From contig CAVUYE010000001.1 of NCBI GenBank assembly GCA_963745665.1, positions 248,001 to 312,000 on the forward strand: a DNA stretch of 64,000 bases, read 5' to 3'. Numbering within the stretch: the stretch's first letter is position 1; the number at the start of each line of letters is the position of its first letter. Positions 41,902 to 50,330 of the stretch are shown in pieces. The notes under the pieces are model-generated. The model did not search any database. It was not told the origin of the DNA and saw only the letters and a program-made list of their open reading frames with translations. This DNA is from Bog-473 sp963745665 (GTDB taxonomy: Bacteria; Actinomycetota; Acidimicrobiia; Acidimicrobiales; RAAP-2). A program made the position numbers and the translations under genes.

Positions 41902-43653
41902 CTACTTGGGCAGGAACAGCAGGGTGGCGTGGTTGGCGAAGTCGATGAGCGGCTGTGGCCACACACCGAAGAGCACGGTGACGCCCGTGCAGAGGGCGAT
42001 GGCCAGGCTGCTGAGTGCTGGAACGGGCACCGTTTCCGGTACCGCCTCGTCGCCTTCGCTCGCCTCGTCGTCCAGCAGGATCTGCTCGTTGAGCGTGGTC
42101 ACGGTGCCGGCGGCCGACGCCGGTGTGGCCCAGGCCAGCCCGCCCCCGCTGCCGTTCCCGCCGCCTTCGGTCACCGCGGTGATGGTGCCGCCGGCGCTCA
42201 TGCCGCCTTCGGCCCCCAATGCGGCCGAGCCACCGCTCCCGCCCTCGGCCTCGCCGAGCCCGCCGCCGGCGTACATGAGGACGGCCAGCCGCAGGTAGAA
42301 GTAGGCGGCAACCGCCGCGGTGACCATGGCGATGACACCGAGGGGCACCTCGCCCGCGCCGACGGCGGCGAACACCACCTGCAGCTTGGCCCACAGCCCG
42401 GTGGTGAATGGCGCGCCCGCCTGGGCCAGCAACAGGACCGCCAGCGCCAGCGCCAGGACGGGCTGCCGGCTGGCCAGACCGCGGTAGCGCGAGAGGTCGT
42501 GGTCCGCGTCGGCCTGCCGACCGAGCACCGTCACGACGGCGAAGCTGCCGATTGTCATGAACATATAGGCGAAGAGGTAGTACAGCGAGGCGCTGGCGCC
42601 GCGGGCCGTGCCGGCGGACACCCCGAGGAGAATGAACCCGGCGTGGTTGATGGAGGAGTAGGCCAGCATCCGCTTGACGTCGCGCTGGCGCAGGGCCACG
42701 AAGGCGCCCAGCACCAGCGAGAGCACAGCCAGCCCGTAGATGATGGGGCGCCAGTCCGTCTCGATCACGCCGAACGAGGAGAAGAGGACCCGCAGCATGG
42801 CGGCGAAGGCGCCCGCCTTGGCCACGGCTGCCATGAAGCCGGTGACCGGCGAAGGAGCACCCTCGTACACGTCGGGCGTCCACATGTGGAAGGGCACCGC
42901 GGCCACCTTGAAGGCGAACCCGACCAGCATGAGGGAGAGGCCGGCCAGTAGCAGGCCGTTGGTCAGGACGACGTTCTTGGAGAGGAAGTCCGAAATCTGG
43001 GTCAGGTTCGTCGACCCCGTGGCGCCGTAGGTGAGCGCAATGCCGTAAATGAAGATGGCCGAGGAGAAGCCGCCCAGAATGAAGTACTTGAGCGCGGCCT
43101 CGCCCGATGCGGGCCGCTTGTAGTTGAAGGCGGTCAGCACGTACAGGGCGAGGGAGAGGATCTCCAGACCGAGGAACACGATGATGAGGTCGTTGGCCAG
43201 CCCCATCAACATCGCCCCCGAGGCCGAGACCAGGGCCAGCACGTGGAACTCGGCTCCGTGCATGCCCTCCCGGCGCAGGTACCCGTCTGCCACGAGCGCG
43301 CTGAGCAGCATGGCGATGGCGACCAGGATGGTGATGAGGACGCTGAAGCCGTCCATGACCACCGCCTGCTTCACATAGGTGTGCGCCCCGTGTTGTTGCA
43401 CGTCGGCCCACTGCCAGAGGGCGACACCCAGCGCGCCGCCCGAGATGATCACCGTGGCGATGGTGGCGACGCGCACCCGCATCGGCCGACGCACCAGCGA
43501 GGCCAGGCCGAGTAGGAGGACCGCGCCGCCGATCATGATGATGGGCGGCAGGATGGCCAGCCACCGGATGGGGGGCACCGTGATGGAGTTCGAGGCCGCG
43601 TGAGCGGTCGCGGCAGCGGCGACGTGCGCGGCGGCGAGGTGGGCGGCGATCAC
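41902..43653 (-). CDS. nuoN: NADH-quinone oxidoreductase subunit N
   Basis: The 583-residue antiporter-like subunit has ~14 TM helices with the charged helix residues seen in the family (for example VFLGLEILSLALYVL, AALKYFILGGF, FKVAAVPFHMWTPDVYEGAPSP, RDVKRMLAYSSINHAGF). An insertion at about residues 462-546 (DNA 42016-42270) is Gly/Ala/Glu-rich with no membrane segment, ahead of the last helix. GTG overlaps the nuoM stop. It is the last of the 14 genes. Length without the insertion is close to usual. Confidence 0.97.
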   Translation of the reverse strand: MIAAHLAAAHVAAAATAHAASNSITVPPIRWLAILPPIIMIGGAVLLLGLASLVRRPMRVRVATIATVIISGGALGVALWQWADVQQHGAHTYVKQAVVMDGFSVLITILVAIAMLLSALVADGYLRREGMHGAEFHVLALVSASGAMLMGLANDLIIVFLGLEILSLALYVLTAFNYKRPASGEAALKYFILGGFSSAIFIYGIALTYGATGSTNLTQISDFLSKNVVLTNGLLLAGLSLMLVGFAFKVAAVPFHMWTPDVYEGAPSPVTGFMAAVAKAGAFAAMLRVLFSSFGVIETDWRPIIYGLAVLSLVLGAFVALRQRDVKRMLAYSSINHAGFILLGVSAGTARGASASLYYLFAYMFMTIGSFAVVTVLGRQADADHDLSRYRGLASRQPVLALALAVLLLAQAGAPFTTGLWAKLQVVFAAVGAGEVPLGVIAMVTAAVAAYFYLRLAVLMYAGGGLGEAEGGSGGSAALGAEGGMSAGGTITAVTEGGGNGSGGGLAWATPASAAGTVTTLNEQILLDDEASEGDEAVPETVPVPALSSLAIALCTGVTVLFGVWPQPLIDFANHATLLFLPK

Positions 43654-45194
43654 TTCGTCCCCTCGACGCCGCGGACCGCCACCGGCGGCTCGGCGTGGCC
43701 CGTGGCGGACTCGACGTGCGCGACCAGCTGGTTGACCGAGGGGCTGATGCGGTCGAGCACCGGCTTGGGGTAGACGCCCAGGAACACGATGAGGATGATG
43801 AGCGGCGCCATCACCAGGCGCTCTATCAGGACGAGGTCGCGCGTCTTCTCGTCGGCTTCGCGCGGCTCGCCGTGGAAGACCTGCTGGTAGGCCCAGAGCA
43901 GGTAGATGGCGGCCACGATCACGCCCAGCATCGCGACGACGGCCCACCAGCGGTGCGTGATGAAGGTGCCCGAGAGCACGAGGAACTCGCTCACGAAGCC
44001 GTTGAGGCCGGGCACGCCGATGGAGGCCAACATGACCACGGTGAAGACGGCGGCCATCACCGGCGCCGCCTTCTGCAGCCCACGCAGCTCGCCGGTCTGC
44101 CAGGTGCCCCGGCGCTCATAGATGAAGCCGATGAGGATGAAGAGCGCCGCCACGATGATCCCGTGGTTCAGCATGAGCAGGACGGCGCCGTCCAGGCCCT
44201 GTGTGCTGAGCGAGAAGGTGCCGAGCGCGATGAAACCGATGCCGGCCAGAGACGAATAGGTGACGAGTCGCTTCAGGTCGCGCTGGGCGCAGGCCACGAT
44301 GGCGCCGTACACCACGCCGATGACGGCCAGCGTCAGGAAAAGGGGTCCCAGCGTCCTGGTGGCGTGCGGAAAGAGGTTGAGGTCGAAGCGGATGATGCCG
44401 TAGGTGCCTATCTTGGCCAGGACGCCCGAGAGCAGGACCGAGCCCTCCTCGGGCGCCTCGGTGTAGGCGTCGGGCGACCAGGTGTGCAGCGGGAACAGGG
44501 GGGCCTTCACCGCGAAGGCGGCCGTGAAGGCCAAGAAGAGCCAGGTCTCCGTCGACGAGGACAGGTGCGTCTGCATGAGCGGCCCGAGCTCGAAGGTGAG
44601 GTAGCCGTACTGCGACTGGTGGATGAAGGCCAGGACCAGGATCCCCACCAGCAGGAAGGCCGAGCCGAGGAAGGTGTAGAGGAAGAACTTGATCGCTGCG
44701 TAGGCGCGTCGCTGGTGGCCCCAGCCCGCGATGATGAAGTACGCGGGCACGAGCGTCAGCTCGAACATGAAGAAGAAGACGATGAGGTCGAGCGACAGGA
44801 AGCTTCCCATCACGGCCGCCTCCAAGAGGAGGATCCAGGCGAAGTAGACGCGGGCGTTCTCGCGGTTGCGCCCCAGAATGATGGTGAGCGGGAACAGCAG
44901 CGCCGTGAGCAGCACCAGGAAGATGGAGATGCCGTCGACGCCGAGGTACCAGTGCACTCCCAGGCTGGTGCCGGTGTACTCGTGGTTCGAGACCAGCTGG
45001 AAGCCGCCGTCGTGCACCTTCATGGCGACGAGGGCCGACACAGCGATGACTGCCGTGACCAGCGACACCAGCAACGCCACGACGTAGGGGATCTCCCTCT
45101 GCAGCGTCCGGTCCAGGCCGATCACGCCCAGCGCGGCGGCACCGATGGCCGGCAGCAGGATCAGCAACGTCAGGAACGGAATGGTGTGCGTCAT
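43650..45194 (-). CDS. nuoM: NADH-quinone oxidoreductase subunit M
   Basis: The 514-residue antiporter-like subunit has ~14 TM helices with conserved FFMFELTLVPAYFIIAGWG, AIKFFLYTFLGSAFLL, APLFPLHTWSPDAYTEAPEEGSVLLSGVLAKIGTYGIIRF, and RDLKRLVTYSSLAGIGF. The Glu of the ELTLVP helix and Lys of the APLFP region form the proton path. ATG overlaps the nuoL stop (ATGA), and its end overlaps nuoN. The last ~25 residues form a hydrophilic tail (ESATGHAEPPVAVRG). Confidence 0.98.
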   Translation of the reverse strand: MTHTIPFLTLLILLPAIGAAALGVIGLDRTLQREIPYVVALLVSLVTAVIAVSALVAMKVHDGGFQLVSNHEYTGTSLGVHWYLGVDGISIFLVLLTALLFPLTIILGRNRENARVYFAWILLLEAAVMGSFLSLDLIVFFFMFELTLVPAYFIIAGWGHQRRAYAAIKFFLYTFLGSAFLLVGILVLAFIHQSQYGYLTFELGPLMQTHLSSSTETWLFLAFTAAFAVKAPLFPLHTWSPDAYTEAPEEGSVLLSGVLAKIGTYGIIRFDLNLFPHATRTLGPLFLTLAVIGVVYGAIVACAQRDLKRLVTYSSLAGIGFIALGTFSLSTQGLDGAVLLMLNHGIIVAALFILIGFIYERRGTWQTGELRGLQKAAPVMAAVFTVVMLASIGVPGLNGFVSEFLVLSGTFITHRWWAVVAMLGVIVAAIYLLWAYQQVFHGEPREADEKTRDLVLIERLVMAPLIILIVFLGVYPKPVLDRISPSVNQLVAHVESATGHAEPPVAVRGVEGTK

Positions 45195-47107
45195 CCCCAC
45201 CACGTCCGGCTCAGCATGAAGGCGATGATGAGGGCCATCCCGATGGCGATCCCCAGCGCGTAGTTGCGGGCGTACCCCGTCTGCAGCTTGCGGGCCGCGT
45301 TCCCCGTGGCCCGGGCCAGCTGGGCCGTGCCATTGACGGCCCCGTCGATGATACGGACGTCGACCACCCAGGCGAGGAAGGTGGCCAGTCGCTGCGCCGG
45401 CCGCCCGATGACGGTGTCGTAGAAGTCGTCCCAGTACCAGACCCGCTGCAGGAAGGCCGGCTCCAGCTTGGGCTGGTAGACCTCGTCACCCCGCCACAGC
45501 CACCACCCGACGATCACCCCGATGACAGCCGCCGCAATGTCGGCCAGTGCCAACTCCCACTCCGGTCCCGCGCCCAGGTGGTCGTTGTAGAGCGTGCCGG
45601 CGAACACGGGGGCCAGGAAGCTGGACAGGTTGTCCGTGTGGACCCAGGGCAGGTCGAGCGCGCCGGCGAAGAAGGCGAAGAAGGCGAGGACGATAAGCGG
45701 GATCCGCATGATCCACGGCGACTCGTGCGGCGTGTGCAGCGGCGGCTCGCCGTGCGGGCCTTCCTTGTCGAAGCGCTCCTTGCCACCGAAGGCCAGGGTC
45801 TCGAGGCGGGTCATGTAGTACGCCGTCAGGACGGCGGTGATCAGGCCGATGACCCACAGCGGCTTGAAGTGGGCGAAGGTGTTGTCGAGGACGTCGCCCT
45901 TGGCCCAGAAGCCCGAAAGTGGGGGGATGCCGGCGATGGCCAGGAACCCGATGGTGAAGGTGACCGTGGTCCATTTCATGTAGCGGCGCAGCGCGCCCAT
46001 GCGTTTGAGGTCCTGCTCGTCCTCGAGCCCGTGGATGACCGAGCCCGCCCCGAGGAAGAGGAGGCCCTTGAAGAAGGCGTGCGCCACCATGAGGAAGATG
46101 GCGGCGATGTACGCACCGGTGCCGACGGCCAGGATCATGTAGCCGATCTGCGACACGGTGGAGAAGGCGAGCACCTTCTTGATGTCCTGCTGCGCGCAGG
46201 CGATGGTGGCCGCGGTGAACGCGGTGACGGCCCCGATGGTGGCGATGATCTCGGAACCCGTGGCCGTGACGTGCAGGAGCGGGTTCATGCGGCACAGCAG
46301 GTACACCCCGGCCGTGACCATGGTGGCGGCGTGGATGAGGGCCGACACGGGCGTCGGGCCTTCCATGGCGTCGGGCAGCCAATTGAACAGCGGGATCTGG
46401 GCCGACTTGCCCGCGGCGGCCAGGAACAGCAACAGCACCGCGGCCAGGCCGGCACCCCCGTCGAGGTGGTGCAGCTGCCCGAAGATGCCACCGCCCGGAC
46501 CGCTCTCGTACTGGACGGTGCCGGTCCGCTCGAAGATCAGGAAGATGGCCAGCAGGAAGCCGATGTCCCCGATGCGGTTGTAGATGAACGCCTTCTTGCC
46601 GGCCGACGCGGCCGACTCGCGCTGGAACCAGAAGGCCACCAGCCAGTAGGAGCAGACGCCCACGCCCTCCCACCCCACGAAGGTGAGCAGCAGGTTGTCC
46701 GACAGCACCAGCAGCAGCATGGAGAACACGAACAGGTTCAGGTAAATGAAGAACTTGGAGTAGTCCCGGTCGTTCTTCATGTACCCGATGGAGTACAGGT
46801 GGATGAACGCGCTGACGAAGGTGATGAACATGCACATCGTCATCGACAGCGGGTCCACCAGGGTCCCCACGGGGACCGTCAGTCCGCCCGAGCTGAACCA
46901 GGTGAAGTAGTTGTCCACCACCACCCGGCCGTTGTCGGGCAGGCCGAGGAGGCCGGCCAACACGATGCAGGCCACCACGAACGCGCCGCCGATCGCCACG
47001 GTCCCGATCCAGCCCGCCACCGGGTCCCCGATGCGACGGCCGAAGGCCAGCAGGAACAGAAAGCCCGCGAGGGGCAACAGCAACATGAGGTACGCGAGAT
47101 GGACCAC
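45191..47107 (-). CDS. nuoL: NADH-quinone oxidoreductase subunit L
   Basis: The 638-residue antiporter-like subunit has ~16 TM helices including LTFVGWEGVGVCSYWLVAFW, KKAFIYNRIGDIGFLLAIF, KSAQIPLFNWLPDAMEGPTPVSALIHAATMVTAGVYLL and QQDIKKVLAFSTVSQIGYM. It ends in the long lateral helix typical of NuoL. The GTG at 47107 follows the nuoK stop by 3 nt. It forms the distal end of the complex I membrane arm and pumps protons. Confidence 0.98.
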   Translation of the reverse strand: MVHLAYLMLLLPLAGFLFLLAFGRRIGDPVAGWIGTVAIGGAFVVACIVLAGLLGLPDNGRVVVDNYFTWFSSGGLTVPVGTLVDPLSMTMCMFITFVSAFIHLYSIGYMKNDRDYSKFFIYLNLFVFSMLLLVLSDNLLLTFVGWEGVGVCSYWLVAFWFQRESAASAGKKAFIYNRIGDIGFLLAIFLIFERTGTVQYESGPGGGIFGQLHHLDGGAGLAAVLLLFLAAAGKSAQIPLFNWLPDAMEGPTPVSALIHAATMVTAGVYLLCRMNPLLHVTATGSEIIATIGAVTAFTAATIACAQQDIKKVLAFSTVSQIGYMILAVGTGAYIAAIFLMVAHAFFKGLLFLGAGSVIHGLEDEQDLKRMGALRRYMKWTTVTFTIGFLAIAGIPPLSGFWAKGDVLDNTFAHFKPLWVIGLITAVLTAYYMTRLETLAFGGKERFDKEGPHGEPPLHTPHESPWIMRIPLIVLAFFAFFAGALDLPWVHTDNLSSFLAPVFAGTLYNDHLGAGPEWELALADIAAAVIGVIVGWWLWRGDEVYQPKLEPAFLQRVWYWDDFYDTVIGRPAQRLATFLAWVVDVRIIDGAVNGTAQLARATGNAARKLQTGYARNYALGIAIGMALIIAFMLSRTWWG

Positions 47108-47110
47108 GGT

Positions 47111-47416
47111 TCAGCCCTTCAACGAATCGAGGTCGTCTGCCACCGTGGTCTCGCGACGGCGGAAGTTGGTCACCACGATGCCGAGGCCCACCACGACCTC
47201 GGCCGCGGCCACCACGAGCACGAAGAACACGATGGCCTGCCCGCCGATGTCGTTGAGCATGCGGGCGAACGTGACGAACGTTAGGTTCGCCGCGTTGAGC
47301 ATGAGCTCGATGCACATGAGCATGATCAGGACGTTGCGCCGCACCAGCAGGCCGATGGCGCCAATGCTGAACAAGATGGCGGCCAGGCCGAGGTACCAGG
47401 CTCCCGAGAGGCTCAT
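47111..47416 (-). CDS. nuoK: NADH-quinone oxidoreductase subunit K
   Basis: The 101-residue protein has three TM helices and the conserved Glu residues of the second and third helices (MLMCIELMLNAANLTFV and VLVVAAAEVVVGLGIV) that form part of the proton path. It begins MSLSGAWYLGLAAILFSIGAIGLL. The ATG overlaps the nuoJ stop (ATGA). Confidence 0.97.
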   Translation of the reverse strand: MSLSGAWYLGLAAILFSIGAIGLLVRRNVLIMLMCIELMLNAANLTFVTFARMLNDIGGQAIVFFVLVVAAAEVVVGLGIVVTNFRRRETTVADDLDSLKG

Positions 47417-48084
47417 GCCGGCAGCCCGCTCTCTGTGCTGCTCTCTGTGCTGCTCTGTGTGCTGCTCTGTGTGCTGCCTGTGCTGTCGTCGTGCTCGGCC
47501 TGCGCCGTCGGCGGCCGCCGGGCCAGCACGACGGCACCGACTACGGCGATGACGAGCAACGCGGCCGTGGCCTCGAACGCGAACAGGTAGGTCGTGAACA
47601 GCTGCTTGCCCAGCTGCGCCGGCTCCCCCGCCGGCGACGTCGGGCCGGCGACGTGGCCCTGAATCGGGCCTACCACCTGCTTGGCGCCGGTGACCCAGTG
47701 CGCCGTGGCCGCCATGGCCAGGACGCCACCGAGCGTGATGAGGGAGAACACGACGGCGAGCGCGCGCTGGCCGACCAGCGGCTCCACGCTGATGTCCTCG
47801 GCCCGGTCGACCCCGAGGAACATGATCACGAAGAGGAAAAGGACGACGATGGCGCCGGCGTAGACGATGATCTGCACCGCGGCCAGGAAGTCGGCCTCCT
47901 GCTCGATGAAGAGCACGGCGACGCCGAAGAGCGTCATCACCAGGCTGAGGGCCGCGTGCACCGGGTTGCGGGAGGTCACGACGCCGATCGCGCCCACCAA
48001 GATCACCGCTGCGGCGGCGGCGAAGACCAGGATGTCGGGCCAGGTGGCGCGCGTGGCAGCCAGCAGGGGCACGGCGTGGAGCAT
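47413..48084 (-). CDS. nuoJ: NADH-quinone oxidoreductase subunit J
   Basis: The 223-residue protein has five TM helices, with the conserved ADFLAAVQIIVYAGAIVVLFLFVIMFL, as well as RNPVHAALSLVMTLFGVAVLF. Its C-terminus is a Ser-Thr-Glu/Gln repeat (STQSSTQSSTESSTESG) from a short tandem repeat at 47423-47483. The length is slightly above the usual ~170-200 because of that tail. nuoI ends 4 nt before its ATG (48084). It forms part of the membrane arm with NuoK. Confidence 0.96.
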   Translation of the reverse strand: MLHAVPLLAATRATWPDILVFAAAAAVILVGAIGVVTSRNPVHAALSLVMTLFGVAVLFIEQEADFLAAVQIIVYAGAIVVLFLFVIMFLGVDRAEDISVEPLVGQRALAVVFSLITLGGVLAMAATAHWVTGAKQVVGPIQGHVAGPTSPAGEPAQLGKQLFTTYLFAFEATAALLVIAVVGAVVLARRPPTAQAEHDDSTGSTQSSTQSSTESSTESGLPA

Positions 48085-48087
48085 GGG

Positions 48088-49041
48088 TCAGTCGCTCCCC
48101 TCGGCGGTGCCGTCCCTGGCCTCCGCACCCATCACCGAGCCCGTGATGGCGGCCTCCGCGTGCACCTCGGCATCCGCCGCCTCGTCCGCGGCCGCGTCCG
48201 CCCGCTGGGCCTTGGCGTCGGCCTTGGCCGCCTTGCGGGTCGCCCGCAGGTCCTTCATCCGGGTCCGCATGGCGTCCATCTTCTTGCGATTGGCCGCCGC
48301 CCCCTCCTTGGCCCGCCACAGGCGTCCCTGCATGCCGCGGTGGGCCAGCGGGATGTCCTCGTCGAGCAGGTGGGCCTCGAGCACCTCGCGCAGCGGCTTG
48401 GAGCCGGTGGCCTCGTCGTCCCGGTGCGCCGACTGGCCACCCTCCGGGGCGCGCACGCCGTAGCCGAGCTCGCCCTCCCACTGGACTTCGCCCTCGTAGG
48501 CGGCACTGCCGGACGGGGACGTGGCGCGCATCCAGCCCGACGTCATCAGGTCGTCGCCCTCGCGCCAGTCCTCCCAGGGCAGCTTCTTGGGCGTGCCGTC
48601 GTCGTTCACCACCAGCTCTTCCTTGGTGTAGATGGCGTCGGAACGGTTGGTGAAGGAGAACTCGAACAGCTTGGACTCGGTGATGGCCTCGGTCGGGCAG
48701 GCCTCCACGCACATGTCGCAGTGGATGCACCGCAGGTAGTTGATCTCGTAGACGTAGCCGTAGCGCTCCCCGGGCGACACCGGGTGATCGGGCGGGTTGT
48801 CCAGCCCCCGCACGTAGATGCAGTCGGCCGGGCACACACCCGCGCACAGCTCGCAGCCGATGCACTTCTCCATGCCGTCCTCGTAGCGGTTGAGGACATG
48901 GCGACCGTGCTGGCGCGGCTGCTTGGGCTTCTTCTCGTCCGGGTACTTCGTCGTCACCCGCGGCCGGGTCAGATGCTGGAAGGTCAGCTTGAAGCCGCCC
49001 AGGAAGGAGAGCTGGTCCTTGATTTCGTCGCCGACGCTCAC
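48088..49041 (-). CDS. nuoI: NADH-quinone oxidoreductase subunit I with long C-terminal extension
   Basis: The 317-residue protein carries two ferredoxin-type [4Fe-4S] motifs: CIGCELCAGVC (Cys60, 63, 66, 70) and CIHCDMCVEAC (Cys105, 108, 111, 115), the N6a and N6b clusters. Residues 1-~170 cover the usual ~180-residue NuoI. About 150 further residues form an acidic then Lys/Arg/Ala-rich tail (for example KKMDAMRTRMKDLRATRKAA and a coiled-coil-like Ala-Asp repeat). GTG overlaps the nuoH stop (GTGA). The extension is unexpected; a fusion or a lineage-specific assembly element are possible. Confidence 0.97.
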   Translation of the reverse strand: MSVGDEIKDQLSFLGGFKLTFQHLTRPRVTTKYPDEKKPKQPRQHGRHVLNRYEDGMEKCIGCELCAGVCPADCIYVRGLDNPPDHPVSPGERYGYVYEINYLRCIHCDMCVEACPTEAITESKLFEFSFTNRSDAIYTKEELVVNDDGTPKKLPWEDWREGDDLMTSGWMRATSPSGSAAYEGEVQWEGELGYGVRAPEGGQSAHRDDEATGSKPLREVLEAHLLDEDIPLAHRGMQGRLWRAKEGAAANRKKMDAMRTRMKDLRATRKAAKADAKAQRADAAADEAADAEVHAEAAITGSVMGAEARDGTAEGSD

Positions 49042-50330
49042 GACGCCTTCCCTCCCCCGACAGGATCGGGCACCGGCGAGAGCCGGGGGGCCCGGGTCAC
49101 CCTGCTTCCGACCGCCGGAATGATCGGATCTTCGTCGCTGCGGCTGTGGCCCAGCTTGTTGGCCCGGACGAGCAGGAAGGAAGCCAGGACCACGACGGGC
49201 ACCAGGAACAGCCCGGCCCAGCCCCAGGCGATGATGCCGGCCACCAGGAGCAGCCACCCCAGCGTCATCGGGATGAGGCGCTTCCAGCCGAGATCCATGA
49301 GCTGGTCGTAGCGCAGGCGGGGCAGGGCGGCGCGGAACCAGACGTAGATGAAGCAGAACGCCACCGTCTTCAAGAGGAAGTAGATGATCGGCATGTAGAT
49401 CGTCGCGCCGGGGATGTGGAAGATGTAGCCGTTGGGGCCGCCGAAGAAGAGCGTCACCACGATCGCCGACATCGTGATGGTGTTCATGAATTCGGCCAGA
49501 TAGAAGAGGCCGAAGCGGATGGACGAGTACTCGGTGTGGAAGCCGCCAACCAGCTCGGTGTCCGCCTCGGTGAGGTCGAAGGGCGGCCGGGTCAGCTCCG
49601 CCGTGATGGCGATCATGAAGAAGATGAAGGGCAGGAAGCCCAGCCGGATGAGGTTCCAGTTCCAGAACCCGTTCGACTGCGATGCCACGATGGCCCGGGT
49701 CGACAGCGAACCGGTCACCAGCACCACCATCACCGTGGTCATGCCGAGCGCCGCTTCGTAGGAGATCACCTGCGCGGACGCCCGCACCGAACCGAGCAAG
49801 GGGTACTTCGACCCCGAGGACCAGCCGGCCAGCATGACGCCGTAGACGGCGATGCCGGACATGGCGAGGACGAGCAGGATCCCCATGGGCGGATCGGCCA
49901 CCTGCAGCTCGAAGGTGTGGCTGCCGATGGTGATGACGCCTCCGATGGGCACCACGGTGAAGACCAGCACGGCGGGGATCACCGAGAGGTAGGGCGCCAG
50001 CTTGAAGACGAAGGAGTCCGCCCGGTCGGGCAGCAGGTCTTCCTTGAAGATGAGCTTGGTCCCATCGGCCAGGGTCTGCAGAAGGCCCCACGGACCGGCG
50101 CGGTTGGGCCCGACGCGACTCTGCATGTCCGAGATCACCTTGCGCTCGAACCAGATCATCAGCGCCGTGGCGACCAGCAGCGCGACGAAAGCGGCCAGGC
50201 ACTTGATGATGACGATCAGCCAGACCTCCCAGTTGAGGCCAAAGACGAAGAGCGGGTCGCCGTTGCCCGCGTCCGCGCTGTGCGTCAGCAGCGGGGCGGA
50301 GTTGGAGAGGAGGGCGGCGGCGGCGATCAC
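49038..50330 (-). CDS. nuoH: NADH-quinone oxidoreductase subunit H
   Basis: The 430-residue membrane protein has ~8-9 TM helices. Core segments: MQSRVGPNRAGPWGLLQTLADGTKLIFKEDLLP, VPIGGVITIG, ISYEAALGMTTVMVVLV, and AELTRPPFDLTEADTELVGGFHTEYSSIRFGLFYLAEF, with the acidic loop that docks to the Q module. It forms the quinone channel with NuoB/D/I. GTG overlaps the nuoG stop (GTGA). The C-terminal ~30 residues are hydrophilic. Confidence 0.98.
   Translation of the reverse strand: MIAAAALLSNSAPLLTHSADAGNGDPLFVFGLNWEVWLIVIIKCLAAFVALLVATALMIWFERKVISDMQSRVGPNRAGPWGLLQTLADGTKLIFKEDLLPDRADSFVFKLAPYLSVIPAVLVFTVVPIGGVITIGSHTFELQVADPPMGILLVLAMSGIAVYGVMLAGWSSGSKYPLLGSVRASAQVISYEAALGMTTVMVVLVTGSLSTRAIVASQSNGFWNWNLIRLGFLPFIFFMIAITAELTRPPFDLTEADTELVGGFHTEYSSIRFGLFYLAEFMNTITMSAIVVTLFFGGPNGYIFHIPGATIYMPIIYFLLKTVAFCFIYVWFRAALPRLRYDQLMDLGWKRLIPMTLGWLLLVAGIIAWGWAGLFLVPVVVLASFLLVRANKLGHSRSDEDPIIPAVGSRVTRAPRLSPVPDPVGGGKAS

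Noticed and set aside
43695..45263. Long plus-strand open frame opposite nuoM
   Set aside because: Low-complexity Glu/His/Asp-rich translation with no motif, antisense to a well-recognised membrane subunit.
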